A stretch of 64,000 nucleotides of DNA from Cognaticolwellia mytili. GTDB taxonomy: Bacteria > Pseudomonadota > Gammaproteobacteria > Enterobacterales > Alteromonadaceae. The DNA is taken from contig NZ_NBOF01000004.1 in NCBI RefSeq assembly GCF_002104475.1, forward strand, positions 248,001 through 312,000, written 5' to 3'. The notes under the pieces are model-generated. The model made no database searches, had not been told where the DNA came from, and saw only the letters and a list, made by a program, of their open reading frames with translations. The translations under genes were made by a program, and so were the position numbers. Positions 43,980 through 53,979 of the stretch are shown here, in pieces (the first letter of the stretch is position 1; each line of letters begins with the position of its first letter).

Positions 43980-46676
43980 TTACTCCTTATTTTTTTGTAA
44001 ACCTTTGATAATACTTTCTTCAAAACGTTGTGTTATTGACAAGGATTCAAGTAATCCTAGCAAGTCGTAACTTAAATTCAAATTGAGATTAACATCGTTA
44101 TCGATATCGGGATTGCGACCTTTTATTACTGTTTCCAAAAGCATATAACCGTCGTCCGCCATAGAAACCTCAGAAGAAAGCTGATGGTAGTGCAAATTTT
44201 GCAGTGCATCAAACGCCAATTGCAGCTGACTATTACTCGCTTTTAGCTCGGCTACCGCAGGGTTGTTAATGACCTGAATTAAGCCATTACTAATATTGTG
44301 TAGTTCACCGTCTACAATAATATATTTTTCACCATCAAATGTAACGGGTAGTTGTCCTGAAATATCCCCAGTAACAACAATACCTTGCTTCTTGTCTAAT
44401 GCTAATACTTGCTCTAAGTCTATACTTTCAAGCTGAACGTTTACTGAATGGCCGTGCTCAAAAGGCCATTGTAATTTTGTAATGGAAAAACTGCCACCTA
44501 AAACATCTGCTTTAAGTTTACTGGCTGAAAACGCAAAGCTTTTATTAAAAGTCCAACTAGTATTAATGGAAAGCTTTGAAATTGGCGTTGCAGTTTCAAT
44601 TAACTCAACGGTTAAGTTTTCTTCTGTATTAGGTGTCGTGGTTATTTTTCCGGCCAGTAAGGTGAAATGTTGTTGCCAATTCAGCTCTTGCAGCCAAATA
44701 CCATCAATATCACCACTGAGCGATGTCACTGCGACAGAGGTACTAAGTGGTGTGTTTTTAATGTCATTAAAGTTTGTTATTTGGCCGGATACGCTGTAAT
44801 CCAATAAGCCGTCAACTAGTTCAATTTTAGTTGGCAGCTGTATATTTAATGACAATAAATTAGTTAGTTGCAAACCCTTGGCAGCGACTTGTACTTTAGG
44901 CGCTAGCACAGGACCAGAAATGACAATAGTGCCAAGGTTAACGCCGTCAGCATTGGCAGTGGCATCAATTTTAATGTCATCGAGATTACCTTTAATTTCA
45001 CTAACAAGTTCAAATGATTTTATTTGTAGTGTTTTTGGGACCTTGATTTGTGATGCTTGGCTGCGTGCTTTTACATTCATGCTAAGTATATTATTCTCTA
45101 GCAGTTGCAAATTTCCCTCAAGCGTTGATGACAACGTTTTCAGGCTAATTAACATATTGGATTTTTCGATTGCACTAAGGCTTGCCTGCACATACTCTTT
45201 TTTATTGTTAACTTCCTGCTTAGCTTTTGGTTTAGTTTTCGACTTAGCTTTGGACTTATTTTTTTGCTTGGCGTTCTTCGTTGCCAAAGTAATATTTTTC
45301 GCAGTAATGATGGAGTTTTTAGTTAAGTTAAGCGCTATTTTTTGTTCGCTCTTTTGTAGTCCCCCTTCTAAATGCACAGAAACGGGGGCAGTGGTAAATG
45401 ACGCTATATCAGCTAATCTAATTTCGCTATCGACAATAAAGCTTTCTATCGCTAAGTCACTACTAGGCAGTGAGAAAGTCACCTTGTTAAGCTCAACAAG
45501 GTGAGCCCGTTCATCACCGCTAGCCTTAACTTTAACACCGCTAAGGCTTACTTGCTTGTTGTCTAGGCTAACCGCTGTGCTGTCTGCTAGCGTCAACTTG
45601 AGGTTACCCAAGGGGTTATCTTTAAGTATTGCTATTAATGTTGGAGATATTTCATGGTCTTCTAACATTGAAATAAGGTGGGTTTGGCTATAATCCAATG
45701 CAAGAGTATTTGCTTCTATAAAGCTTAGTGTTATTTCAATATTAGGGCTGCTTAACTTTTCGTTAGCAGACAACTGTAATTGACTCCTGAAATTCAATGT
45801 ACTAGTTAGTTTGAATGGCCCACTATTATTTATGCCACTTTTTGAAATGATTGCTAGTTTAGCAATTCTATTATGTACACTAAGTTTATTATTTTGATAT
45901 GTTATTACTGTATTGATATCACCCGATATTTCACTATTGCTTAAGGTATTTTGTAGCGTAGGCGCTAAAGGGAGTTGGTGTGTATTGAGGAATTTTTTCA
46001 GTAAATTTAGCTTGCCGCTTAAATCGATGGCGAAACCTTCTTCATATTTTATTTTTTTACTGTCGATATTACTATTGTCTAATTTAGCGTTAATAAACTC
46101 AATGTTATCGGCATTTCTTAACGAAAAATAAATCATATCGCCTATAGCTGACAAATTGGCTGTGTAACTGCTTACCTGGTGCTCTTGGTTAGATGTACTT
46201 GAACTACTGATTGCATTAAAAGGCAAGTATTCAAGTTGAGTTACATTGAGATTAACAGGTAACTTTAATTGACTAATTTGATTAATATAAGACTGTAATG
46301 TTGACGATATTTGACTGTTTTTGTTCGTCTTGTCGTTTTGATTAGCATTATTTTGGTTGGAAAATAGGTGCTCAGTGCCTATTATTTGAGCCTGCCTGAT
46401 ATCAACATCTGTTACTTTAAATGTTGACGAATATTGCCATTGCACTGTGGTTTCGAGTATTTCAATATCCGCTTTAGGGCTGTTTAAACATAATCTTTCG
46501 ATCATGATGTTCATATTGCTAGCAAGGCTAAAGTCTAAGCAGGTGACTTTCATATCAACTAAACTTAATTGCTCTGTCGCTACACTGTTTATAAGTGTTA
46601 TACGAGCGATATAAGCGGTGGTCAGAATAATGAGCGATAGTAAAACAGCAATTAAAAAAACTTTGAAAAATCGCAC
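43980..46676 (-). CDS. ydbH: YdbH family AsmA-like intermembrane transport protein
   Basis: 898 aa, close to the E. coli 879. One N-terminal membrane helix (about 5-25) is followed by a long, repetitive beta-strand-rich periplasmic region, ending in the DUF3971/YdbH_C-type domain (NISNGLIQVINNPAVAELK). A Lys-rich stretch (KNKSKAKSKTKPKAK, about 475-490) interrupts it. YdbH, TamB and YhdP are redundant bridges that move phospholipid from inner to outer membrane. It is first of the three-gene operon. Confidence 0.92.
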   Translation of the reverse strand: MRFFKVFLIAVLLSLIILTTAYIARITLINSVATEQLSLVDMKVTCLDFSLASNMNIMIERLCLNSPKADIEILETTVQWQYSSTFKVTDVDIRQAQIIGTEHLFSNQNNANQNDKTNKNSQISSTLQSYINQISQLKLPVNLNVTQLEYLPFNAISSSSTSNQEHQVSSYTANLSAIGDMIYFSLRNADNIEFINAKLDNSNIDSKKIKYEEGFAIDLSGKLNLLKKFLNTHQLPLAPTLQNTLSNSEISGDINTVITYQNNKLSVHNRIAKLAIISKSGINNSGPFKLTSTLNFRSQLQLSANEKLSSPNIEITLSFIEANTLALDYSQTHLISMLEDHEISPTLIAILKDNPLGNLKLTLADSTAVSLDNKQVSLSGVKVKASGDERAHLVELNKVTFSLPSSDLAIESFIVDSEIRLADIASFTTAPVSVHLEGGLQKSEQKIALNLTKNSIITAKNITLATKNAKQKNKSKAKSKTKPKAKQEVNNKKEYVQASLSAIEKSNMLISLKTLSSTLEGNLQLLENNILSMNVKARSQASQIKVPKTLQIKSFELVSEIKGNLDDIKIDATANADGVNLGTIVISGPVLAPKVQVAAKGLQLTNLLSLNIQLPTKIELVDGLLDYSVSGQITNFNDIKNTPLSTSVAVTSLSGDIDGIWLQELNWQQHFTLLAGKITTTPNTEENLTVELIETATPISKLSINTSWTFNKSFAFSASKLKADVLGGSFSITKLQWPFEHGHSVNVQLESIDLEQVLALDKKQGIVVTGDISGQLPVTFDGEKYIIVDGELHNISNGLIQVINNPAVAELKASNSQLQLAFDALQNLHYHQLSSEVSMADDGYMLLETVIKGRNPDIDNDVNLNLNLSYDLLGLLESLSITQRFEESIIKGLQKNKE

Positions 46677-47002
46677 CTAGGCTCCCTTGCCTGACATACT
46701 TTGCATATTAGGCAAAGTTAATGAGAATAAGCTAATGGTTATAATATTTATGATAATTGATTTATAAAAAACGATAAAATCATACACGATAGAGTAGCTT
46801 AATTTTACTCTATCGAATATACCTAGTGGCTAATTGGTTGATAAGGTTATTTCAGTAGTGTTCTTATCTTACGCTATAGGAAGGGCTGAAATATAAACAA
46901 AGATTAATAACATCAAAACAATAGATTAAAGTTGTTGTATGAGCTTCTTGAACAACGTTATTATATCGGCAATTTTACAGTAACAAATATTAAGAGATAA
47001 GC
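46677..47002. other. divergent intergenic region with 10-bp inverted repeat
   Basis: 326 bp between ydbH and the esterase gene. CGATAGAGTA (46787-46796) and TACTCTATCG (46806-46815) form a palindrome that may be an operator. No gene was seen. Confidence 0.5.
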
Positions 47003-47680
47003 ATGTCTTCAGCTCCGCTAGATCGTATTACTATTGAACCTAATGTACCTGCAACATCATGTGTTGTTTGGCTTCATGGCTTAGGTGACTCAGGTGATGG
47101 CTTTGCACCGATTGTACCTGAATTAAAACTCCCCCAAAATCACGCTGTTCGCTTTGTTTTTCCGCATGCTCCTCAACAGGCTGTAACGATTAACCAAGGC
47201 TATGTAATGCGTTCGTGGTATGATATTAAAAGTATGGATTTGCATAGCCGTGCTGATATGGACGGCGTATTAGAATCGGAAGTTAAAGTTAAGGCTTTAA
47301 TAAAAGAGCAAATAGACAGTGGTATCCCTGCCTGCAATATCATTTTAGCCGGTTTTAGCCAAGGTGGAGTCGTGGGGATGTTTACTGGTTTACGCTATCC
47401 GGAAAAGCTTGCTGGTATTATGGCGCTATCTTGTTATTTACCTAATGCTGATGCTTTGCCTGAGCAATTGAGTGAGGCCAATAGTGATACAGCTATTTTA
47501 CAGCAGCATGGCGATAATGATGAAGTTGTGCCGCTGAGCGCAGGTAAAATGGCTAATAGTTTGTTGAAAAAGAAAAACTATCCTGTTAAATGGCAAACAT
47601 ACCCGATGGCGCATAGTGTTCATCCAACGCAAGTTCGTGATATAGCCACTTGGTTAGTAGCTCAGTTAAAGCTTGCTTAA
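47003..47680 (+). CDS. alpha/beta-hydrolase carboxylesterase (phospholipase/carboxylesterase family)
   Basis: A 225-aa cytoplasmic esterase of the acyl-protein-thioesterase-like family. It has the oxyanion region WLHGLGDSGDGF, nucleophile Ser119 in GFSQGG, Asp in GDNDEVVP and His in PMAHSVHP. All triad residues are present and the length is normal. It hydrolyses short carboxylic esters. A 57-codon gene follows 33 bp later and may be co-transcribed. Confidence 0.94.
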   Translation: MSSAPLDRITIEPNVPATSCVVWLHGLGDSGDGFAPIVPELKLPQNHAVRFVFPHAPQQAVTINQGYVMRSWYDIKSMDLHSRADMDGVLESEVKVKALIKEQIDSGIPACNIILAGFSQGGVVGMFTGLRYPEKLAGIMALSCYLPNADALPEQLSEANSDTAILQQHGDNDEVVPLSAGKMANSLLKKKNYPVKWQTYPMAHSVHPTQVRDIATWLVAQLKLA

Positions 47681-47713
47681 GTCATAGGATTCATTTTGTT
47701 ATAGGAAAATACT

Positions 47714-47887
47714 ATGTCAGAAGTTAGCGTTAAATTAGTTTTTGAAAAAGAAAATAAAAATAGCATTCGATTCAAAGAAGCCTCAGAGCCAGGCAAAGCT
47801 GAAGTATTAGGCAGTGTGTATCTACAAAAATGGGTTGCAGGCAAGGCTAAAGCTATTGAAATAACAGTAAAAGTAGCTGATGAATAA
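47714..47887 (+). CDS. small hypothetical protein, 57 aa
   Basis: Begins with ATG preceded by AGGAAA. It encodes a charged, soluble peptide (starting SEVSVKLVFEKENKNSIRF and ending TVKVADE) with a regular alternating pattern suggestive of beta-strands. It lies 33 bp after the esterase on the same strand. I do not know the family, but the ribosome site, codon use and position favour a real gene. It is antisense to a longer frame (47677-47949) that looks spurious. Confidence 0.72.
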   Translation: MSEVSVKLVFEKENKNSIRFKEASEPGKAEVLGSVYLQKWVAGKAKAIEITVKVADE

Positions 47888-48043
47888 CTTCTTAGCTTGA
47901 GCTGAGCTTCCTTAATCCCCAAGCAGCTTGAATATGCGGAATCCTGCACTTTCAGGCAACCGGTGGTATTGCATAAAAGTATGTGAGTTTCTCGACTAGC
48001 CTACTTTTTATTTTGCTTACCCCGGGCTCGGGTTACTTTGATT

Positions 48044-48637
48044 TCAGCTAAGCTTTGTAAACACTAATAAGCGATTATTAGCAGGCATTTCATGATCTTT
48101 GTCTAGCGATAATCCAGCGTTTTTTGCCAATGTTGTTATTGCCTCAATATCACGAATACCACTTTCGCTATCGCGCTCTTTTAGCCACTCATTAAAGTTA
48201 GCGTTGCTTTTGCTAGTAAATTTTCCCTGATAATTAAATGGTCCATAAATACAACATTTCCCCGCAGTGGCTAAGTGTTGCGATACACCTTGGAAAAATG
48301 CTTGTACTAAAGGCCAACTAATAATATGTAAGGTATTTGCGCTGTAAATGGCGTCAACTTGTGTAATTGGCCAAGGATTATTTAAATCGAGTTCGATGGG
48401 AGTAAATAAATTAACTGATGGATATTCGTTCAGCCATTGATGTATACCTTGATGATTGTTAATAACGTCACTGGTTTGCCATGATAACCACGGCATATTT
48501 TCAGCAAAATGTACCGCATGTTGGCCAGTACCTGAGCCAACTTCTAATAAATTTCTACTATTTGTAAAACTATCTGCTAAGAACGGCAAAATAAAGGCTT
48601 TGTTATTCTCGCAGGCCTGTGAATAGGGTTTGTTCAT
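48044..48637 (-). CDS. DUF938 family SAM-dependent methyltransferase
   Basis: 197 aa. The SAM-binding motif is LLEVGSGTGQHAVHFAE (about 32-48), followed by YSANTLHIISWP, which is diagnostic of DUF938, and CCIYGPFNYQGKFT. It is cytoplasmic; substrate unknown. It lies 32 bp downstream of the FemAB-like gene on the same strand, so the two probably form an operon. Confidence 0.9.
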   Translation of the reverse strand: MNKPYSQACENNKAFILPFLADSFTNSRNLLEVGSGTGQHAVHFAENMPWLSWQTSDVINNHQGIHQWLNEYPSVNLFTPIELDLNNPWPITQVDAIYSANTLHIISWPLVQAFFQGVSQHLATAGKCCIYGPFNYQGKFTSKSNANFNEWLKERDSESGIRDIEAITTLAKNAGLSLDKDHEMPANNRLLVFTKLS

Positions 48638-48669
48638 ACGTTAATTACTCTTGAATGTGGCTGTTTTGT

Positions 48670-49833
48670 TTATTTACTATCTTTTTGACTGTGCCTAAAA
48701 GGCAATTGTTTCTGGCATTGCTGTAGATAGTTACGCATTTGCTCTTGCTCTTGTAAACAATAGGCTTTAATTGCGGGCCTAAATGCTTCATGTTTAATCC
48801 AATGATAAGAAGTTGTTAATTTTGGTTCAAAACCGCGTTGAATCTTATGCTCTCCCTGAGTACCAGGGTGAAATAAGCTCAGACTATTTTCAATACAAAA
48901 CTCGATGCCTTGGTAGTAACACAATTCGAAATGTAGATTGCTATAGGGCTTCGTGCAACCCCAATAACGACCGTACAAGCAGTCGTTATCATAAAAAAAC
49001 CAAGCACATGCGACATCTTCTCCATTACAGTTGGCGACGATTAATAAGATATTATCTGGTAGCTGCTTAATGACGGCTTGAAAAAATTGCAAGGTTAAAT
49101 GCGGTGTGTGACCACGCTTCAAATAAGTTAGCTGATAGGCTAAGTAAAAAAAGGCTAACTCTTTTTCATTAATATCAGCGCCTTTAATACGTCTAACGTT
49201 AATACCTTGCAGGCCAATAGAAAGGCGTTCTTTGCGAGTGTTTTTTCTTTTTCTGGCGGTAAAGCTAGCTAAAAAGTCATCAAAGTCTCGATAACCATTA
49301 TTAAGCCAGTGAAATTGTACGGTATTACGTTGGTAGACATTTTCAGGACTGTGCTGTGGTGATTGTTCAAGCTGATCTTCAGCTTGGCAATATAATAAAT
49401 GCCAACTATTAATCTCTGATTGCTGACAATGCTCGCTCAAATAGGGAAATAGATCATTAACCCTAAGGTTTTGAGATAATAATTTATCGCTAGTTACGGG
49501 GGTAAAAGGCGCGGTAGCAACTAATTTAGGGTAGTAGGGCACATTGTGTTGTTGATAAGCATCGGCCCATGCCCAGTCAAAAACATATTCACCCCAGGAA
49601 TGTGATTTGATGTACATCGGTAATATAGCGTCAACTTTATTAGTCTTTTTGTTGTTATGATCACTATTTAATTGCAGGTGGTGAGGTTGCCAGCCTTTAG
49701 CTTTAGAAACTGAACTACTGCATTCCAAGCATTTGAAAAATTGATAACTTGAAAATACCGATGACTCTCTGTTTAGTCTTTGCCAATCCTGTTCATTAAT
49801 ATCAGCAATGCTGCTTGCAATTTCAATTTTCAA
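48670..49833 (-). CDS. peptidogalycan/FemAB-like acyltransferase (GNAT superfamily, DUF482)
   Basis: 387 aa of the DUF482/PF04339 family, a double-GNAT FemAB-like group. Cues: WQRLNRESSVFSSYQFF at the N-terminus, ARKRKNTRKERLS (about 200), CAWFFYDNDCLYGRYWGC, FELCYYQGIEFCI and the C-terminal PGTQGEHKIQRGFEP motif. Members are predicted to transfer acyl or aminoacyl groups, with the true substrate unknown. It is upstream of the DUF938 gene. Confidence 0.88.
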   Translation of the reverse strand: MKIEIASSIADINEQDWQRLNRESSVFSSYQFFKCLECSSSVSKAKGWQPHHLQLNSDHNNKKTNKVDAILPMYIKSHSWGEYVFDWAWADAYQQHNVPYYPKLVATAPFTPVTSDKLLSQNLRVNDLFPYLSEHCQQSEINSWHLLYCQAEDQLEQSPQHSPENVYQRNTVQFHWLNNGYRDFDDFLASFTARKRKNTRKERLSIGLQGINVRRIKGADINEKELAFFYLAYQLTYLKRGHTPHLTLQFFQAVIKQLPDNILLIVANCNGEDVACAWFFYDNDCLYGRYWGCTKPYSNLHFELCYYQGIEFCIENSLSLFHPGTQGEHKIQRGFEPKLTTSYHWIKHEAFRPAIKAYCLQEQEQMRNYLQQCQKQLPFRHSQKDSK

Positions 49834-50010
49834 ACGAGTTTTCTATTACTTAACCGAAGAGTAATTGAAGCTTAACAGATGATTTGGATAATTTTAGTGT
49901 TTATATTGTCTAACTTTTGCCTTTATACGTTCTTAGAGTTGCCATAGAAGCGGTAAATATTGAAACTTAAATATTTAATTAAAGCTTAGAGTAAAGGTTT
50001 TTAATTACTA

Positions 50011-50041
50011 TAAAGCCACTGGTGATTGTCCAGCGGCTTTA
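50011..50041 (-). terminator. hairpin after the TonB-receptor gene
   Basis: AAAGCC-A-CTGG and CCAG-C-GGCTTT form an 11-bp stem with one mismatch around TGATTGT, 60 bp after the gene. The T-run on the minus strand is weak. Confidence 0.55.
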
Positions 50042-50102
50042 TTAGTTAATATGTTTTTAGAACGAGTGGCCTTATGCTCTACTGCATATTAATGTTACAG
50101 CA

Positions 50103-52751
50103 TTAAAAGTCGTAATTTACTTTTACATATCCCCGACGACCAATGGTATCGTAAGTAAATACGTCAGTATTAGCGTCATTCGTTGAAGTTAAAAATGGTG
50201 GTTGTTTGTCAAAAATATTATCAATACCAGCTGAAAATATTAAATCGTTGGACATGGCATAGCTTGCTTGGATGTCATGGTAGAAGACACTCGGTACTGA
50301 ACTACCGATAGGACCACCACCATTTTCATCGTCAGCTTTGCCGATATAGCGAATGCTATAGTTAAACTTATAGTCTTGCGTTGCTACTGATATTTGGATA
50401 TTACTTTTCCATTTAGAAAAACTGCCGCGGTCAGCGGTTATTTTACCTAAAAGTACTTCAGTTTCTGCGCCATCAAAAGCGGTATTTTCATGGTTTAATA
50501 AACGCGTTACGTCCCAGTTTAGTGCTAATTGATAACTGTTATACTCAGTTTTATATTTTACATTAACGTCAATACCTGCAACCTTTTCATTAGCGGCATT
50601 CATTGGACGCTTTTCAATTTCTGTCACTTGATATGTATTCTCATCACGGACAATATTATTACAGTATTCAGCATAAGCAACGGGGTCTGAATAACATAAA
50701 CGTAGCATGTTTGACCCAGCAACTGAATTAATGGCGTTGTCTATTTCAATATCAAAATAATCTACTGTAACGGCTAAATCGTCGGCATATGGGCTTTGCC
50801 ATACAGCACCTAATGTTAAAGTATTTGCTCGTTCTGGCGCTACACTAGGGTTGCCACCGACGCTGGTTTTAACCGTTGAACCATCTTGTGTAAAATTAAC
50901 CGGAACACCGGCAGCAACACAATTGTTTTTAATTGCACCTGTAGCGCCCGCACAGGGGTCAACAGTAATAAGGTTTTCAGTATTTGTGCCACCAAATAAC
51001 TCTGTAATAGTGGGTGTTCTAAATGCTGAAGAGCGCACACCTCTAAGCATGAACGTGTCGTTAATACGCCATGTTAAGCCGAGTTTAAACGTTGTATCAG
51101 AGTCAAATGTTGAATAATCTGAATAACGTAATGCAACGTCAGCTGCTAAATTTTCTGCCCAAGTAGTATTGCGTGCAAGCGGTACTGCAAACTCAATATA
51201 AGCTTCTTTTACTTGATAAGCGCCGGAAATAGCGTCCTCATCGCCATTTTGCTGGGCAACGGTGTCGGGCTTACGCCAGCCTTTTTCGTCGCGTTGCTCG
51301 ATACCTGCAGCAAAAGCTAAAGTTCCGGTATCAAGCTCCATTAGGTCTCCGGTTAATTGGCCAGTCCAAGCGCGTAATTCGTTACCGCCACTACCCTCTC
51401 GTCGATAAGTGACATAATCGATCACTTCTTGAGAAAGTTCTCCAATACCAAAGTAGTCACCACATGGAATCGCTGCATCAACCTCAGTGCTACATACTGA
51501 ACTGTCTAATGTCTGTGCCACGCGAGCATCATTAAAGTCATAGCTCCAACCATCAGTACCAGTATTTCGGCCATAGCTATAACTTAGCTGCCACTGCCAA
51601 TCGTTAGCTAATTCACCATTAAGCATAAAGTTTGTTTGTAAAGTATTGGTTTCTTGAAAGAATTCAGGATTGTTAACTTCAACATTACGACGATTTTTTA
51701 AGGTTAAATCTTGGCCTGTTGGGTTGTAAATAAAATCACTGGCAACGTTCACTTTTGCAAAGCCACGTGGAGTAACAATTTGGCTAGAGCGACGATTTGC
51801 ATAAATAAGTTCGGTACTTAATTGCACATCTTCGTTTACTTCGTAGTTCAGCAAAGTTGCAATGTTAAAGCGTTTCATCGGGCTATATGAGTTTAATGAC
51901 TCGAACCAATTATAACCGTGTTCGCTATTATTATAAGTTGAATAGCTATTACCGTCAGCCATCGGGTTTTGATTAAATTGTACTTCACTTCCGTCAGAAA
52001 GTGTTGCGCGGCCACCAATCGTTGAACCTGAATAGAAGCACTCGAGCTTGCCGTCAACTTCTGTTAATGGGCAAGAGTTACGTTCTGACTGTAGCGCATT
52101 GCCAGTGTTAACATAGTTGGCATTCACTACTATGTTACCGCGGTCAAAGTTACCACCTAAAGTTAAGTTTACTTCTTGGTTTTCCGCATCACCTTTATCG
52201 CTAGCCCCCGTTTTTATCGTCAACTGCGCACCAGAGAAATCGTCTTTAGTAATAATGTTAACGACGCCAGCAATAGCGTCTGCTCCATATATCGCTGAGG
52301 CGCCATCTTTTAAAACTTCAACGCGTTTGATTAAGTTAATAGGGATCATATTCAGATCTGGGCTATCGTTTGCACCAGTGCCGCCAGCAACAATACGGCG
52401 GCCATTTAATAATACTAAAGTACGTTTAATACCAAGCCCGCGTAAATTTATTTGTGCGGTTGCATAGCCGTTGCTGGTCCAATAAGCATTGGTTGCGTTG
52501 CCTGCGGGGCCAGCGGCGGCCGTCATTTCTTGTAACAATTCTTCTACGCTAGAAATTCCAGAAAAAGCAATTTGTTTGGCATCAATAACGGTAACTGGGC
52601 TAGCAGATTCAAGATCAACTTGTTTGATATGCGAGCCAGTGATCTCGATTCGTTCGGTGGTTTGGCTATCTATTTCTTCGGCATTAACGTTAAAAGCAGA
52701 GATAAAAGCGATCGAGCAGCAAACACTTAAATAAGATTTTTTTAATAACAT
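50103..52751 (-). CDS. TonB-dependent outer-membrane receptor
   Basis: An 882-aa outer-membrane beta-barrel. It has a signal peptide (to about residue 24), a TonB-box-like segment (TERIEITGSHIK), a plug domain (about 50-165) with NLRGLGIKRTLVLLNGRR and DAIAGVVNIIT, and a barrel ending in an aromatic residue (VKVNYDF), the usual sorting signal. It takes up a siderophore, vitamin or glycan/peptide breakdown product; no neighbour tells which. It belongs to the large oar-like/plug group common in Alteromonadales. It is alone in its transcript. Confidence 0.92.
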   Translation of the reverse strand: MLLKKSYLSVCCSIAFISAFNVNAEEIDSQTTERIEITGSHIKQVDLESASPVTVIDAKQIAFSGISSVEELLQEMTAAAGPAGNATNAYWTSNGYATAQINLRGLGIKRTLVLLNGRRIVAGGTGANDSPDLNMIPINLIKRVEVLKDGASAIYGADAIAGVVNIITKDDFSGAQLTIKTGASDKGDAENQEVNLTLGGNFDRGNIVVNANYVNTGNALQSERNSCPLTEVDGKLECFYSGSTIGGRATLSDGSEVQFNQNPMADGNSYSTYNNSEHGYNWFESLNSYSPMKRFNIATLLNYEVNEDVQLSTELIYANRRSSQIVTPRGFAKVNVASDFIYNPTGQDLTLKNRRNVEVNNPEFFQETNTLQTNFMLNGELANDWQWQLSYSYGRNTGTDGWSYDFNDARVAQTLDSSVCSTEVDAAIPCGDYFGIGELSQEVIDYVTYRREGSGGNELRAWTGQLTGDLMELDTGTLAFAAGIEQRDEKGWRKPDTVAQQNGDEDAISGAYQVKEAYIEFAVPLARNTTWAENLAADVALRYSDYSTFDSDTTFKLGLTWRINDTFMLRGVRSSAFRTPTITELFGGTNTENLITVDPCAGATGAIKNNCVAAGVPVNFTQDGSTVKTSVGGNPSVAPERANTLTLGAVWQSPYADDLAVTVDYFDIEIDNAINSVAGSNMLRLCYSDPVAYAEYCNNIVRDENTYQVTEIEKRPMNAANEKVAGIDVNVKYKTEYNSYQLALNWDVTRLLNHENTAFDGAETEVLLGKITADRGSFSKWKSNIQISVATQDYKFNYSIRYIGKADDENGGGPIGSSVPSVFYHDIQASYAMSNDLIFSAGIDNIFDKQPPFLTSTNDANTDVFTYDTIGRRGYVKVNYDF

Positions 52752-53025
52752 GGATAAACTCTATGGTAACAAATAATAATTGCGGCAACTATATCCGAAA
52801 AGTTCAACTTTTTACTGCGACATAATGTCGCACTTGTTATTGATTTATAACGTTAATTGCCTTTATTTGATTTGAAATAAGTTATTGAGTCGGTTGATGG
52901 AATTAGCAGCAGAAATTATTAAAATAAATGCTTGTTAATATTTATTAATGCTGGCTAAAGCTGCGTTGAGTAATATGATTTCCCCCCGTATAATAATGAC
53001 AAAACTTTTAAGGTAACCTGATATT

Positions 53026-53382
53026 ATGTCAACAGTAAGTGTACTTAGTACTTTTATAAAGCAAATTAAAGAAATACAAACTTTTTGGGCATTACAAGAT
53101 AAAAGTAGTGAAGATTGGGTTGTTCTTGATTCTGTTAACTTTGAAAATACTGAAGTTATGCCCCTTTGGTCAACTGAAGCTTTAGCTAAAAAACATTGTG
53201 TAGAAGAATGGGCTGACTATGTTCCGGCGGCTATTAGTGTTGCTGATTGGATGGAGTTTTGGGTCGAAGACTTACTTGAAGATGGAGTTATTATTGGACT
53301 TGATTGGCAAGAAAGTGCAGATTGTTTTGAATTAGAGTTACCTGAATTTACCCAAGCACTAGCAGAAATTGAAACATTATAA
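53026..53382 (+). CDS. DUF2750 family protein
   Basis: A 118-aa acidic soluble protein that I assign to DUF2750. Cues: FWALQDKSSEDWVVLDS near the start, MPLWSTEALAKKHC and WMEFWVEDLLEDGVIIGLDW. The family function is unknown and immunity-like roles have been suggested. AAGGTAA before the ATG is a good ribosome site. It is monocistronic. Confidence 0.85.
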   Translation: MSTVSVLSTFIKQIKEIQTFWALQDKSSEDWVVLDSVNFENTEVMPLWSTEALAKKHCVEEWADYVPAAISVADWMEFWVEDLLEDGVIIGLDWQESADCFELELPEFTQALAEIETL

Positions 53383-53979
53383 TTTAGTTAAAGTTTAGTA
53401 ACTGACGACAAATCCTGCTCCATAAGGTATTAGCAATGAGCCGATGTTAATGATTAGTCTTCATTATTTTCGGCTTATTTTAATTACTTTTTATTTACAC
53501 TCTAGAAAACTTCCCACCCTTAATACTGTTTATAATTGATTATCTACGTATAAACTGCAGAAATTTTCGACGTTTTTAAATTAAATTTAATTAAATTTAT
53601 TTAGAAATATTTAATTATTTCACTGTATTTTCATCAAGCTTTCCTGAACCATTATTATTTATATAATTTCCTGATATTCACACCTTGTTTTTTTATTTCT
53701 TTAAATTCAATTGACTAAGTTTTTTTTTGCGAGCGTTTATACATAATGTTTGCATCTGTTTTTTTATCGAATTGCTATGAACTGTTAAGAGCGGTTTATA
53801 TTTCAAATATTTTTTTTTGATATATTTTTCGATGATTTCTAAATAAAGTGATGAAATTACTCAATAACTTGTCGGGTCAAATTAAGCAGTTACCATGAGT
53901 GTCTTGTCATATTATTTAGTAGACTAGTGACAAATTGGGCTAAAGTTAAACTTAACGTTTTAAAAGAACAGGAATAAAC
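53383..53979. other. long AT-rich intergenic region upstream of the metal-stress operon
   Basis: 597 bp, extremely AT-rich (for example the AAATTTAATTAAATTTATTT tract near 53580). It must hold the promoter of the following four-gene operon. No gene or strong hairpin was seen, and no promoter could be fixed with confidence. Confidence 0.55.

Noticed and set aside
47677-47949. 90-codon minus-strand frame
   Set aside because: Antisense to a better-supported small plus-strand gene (47714-47887).
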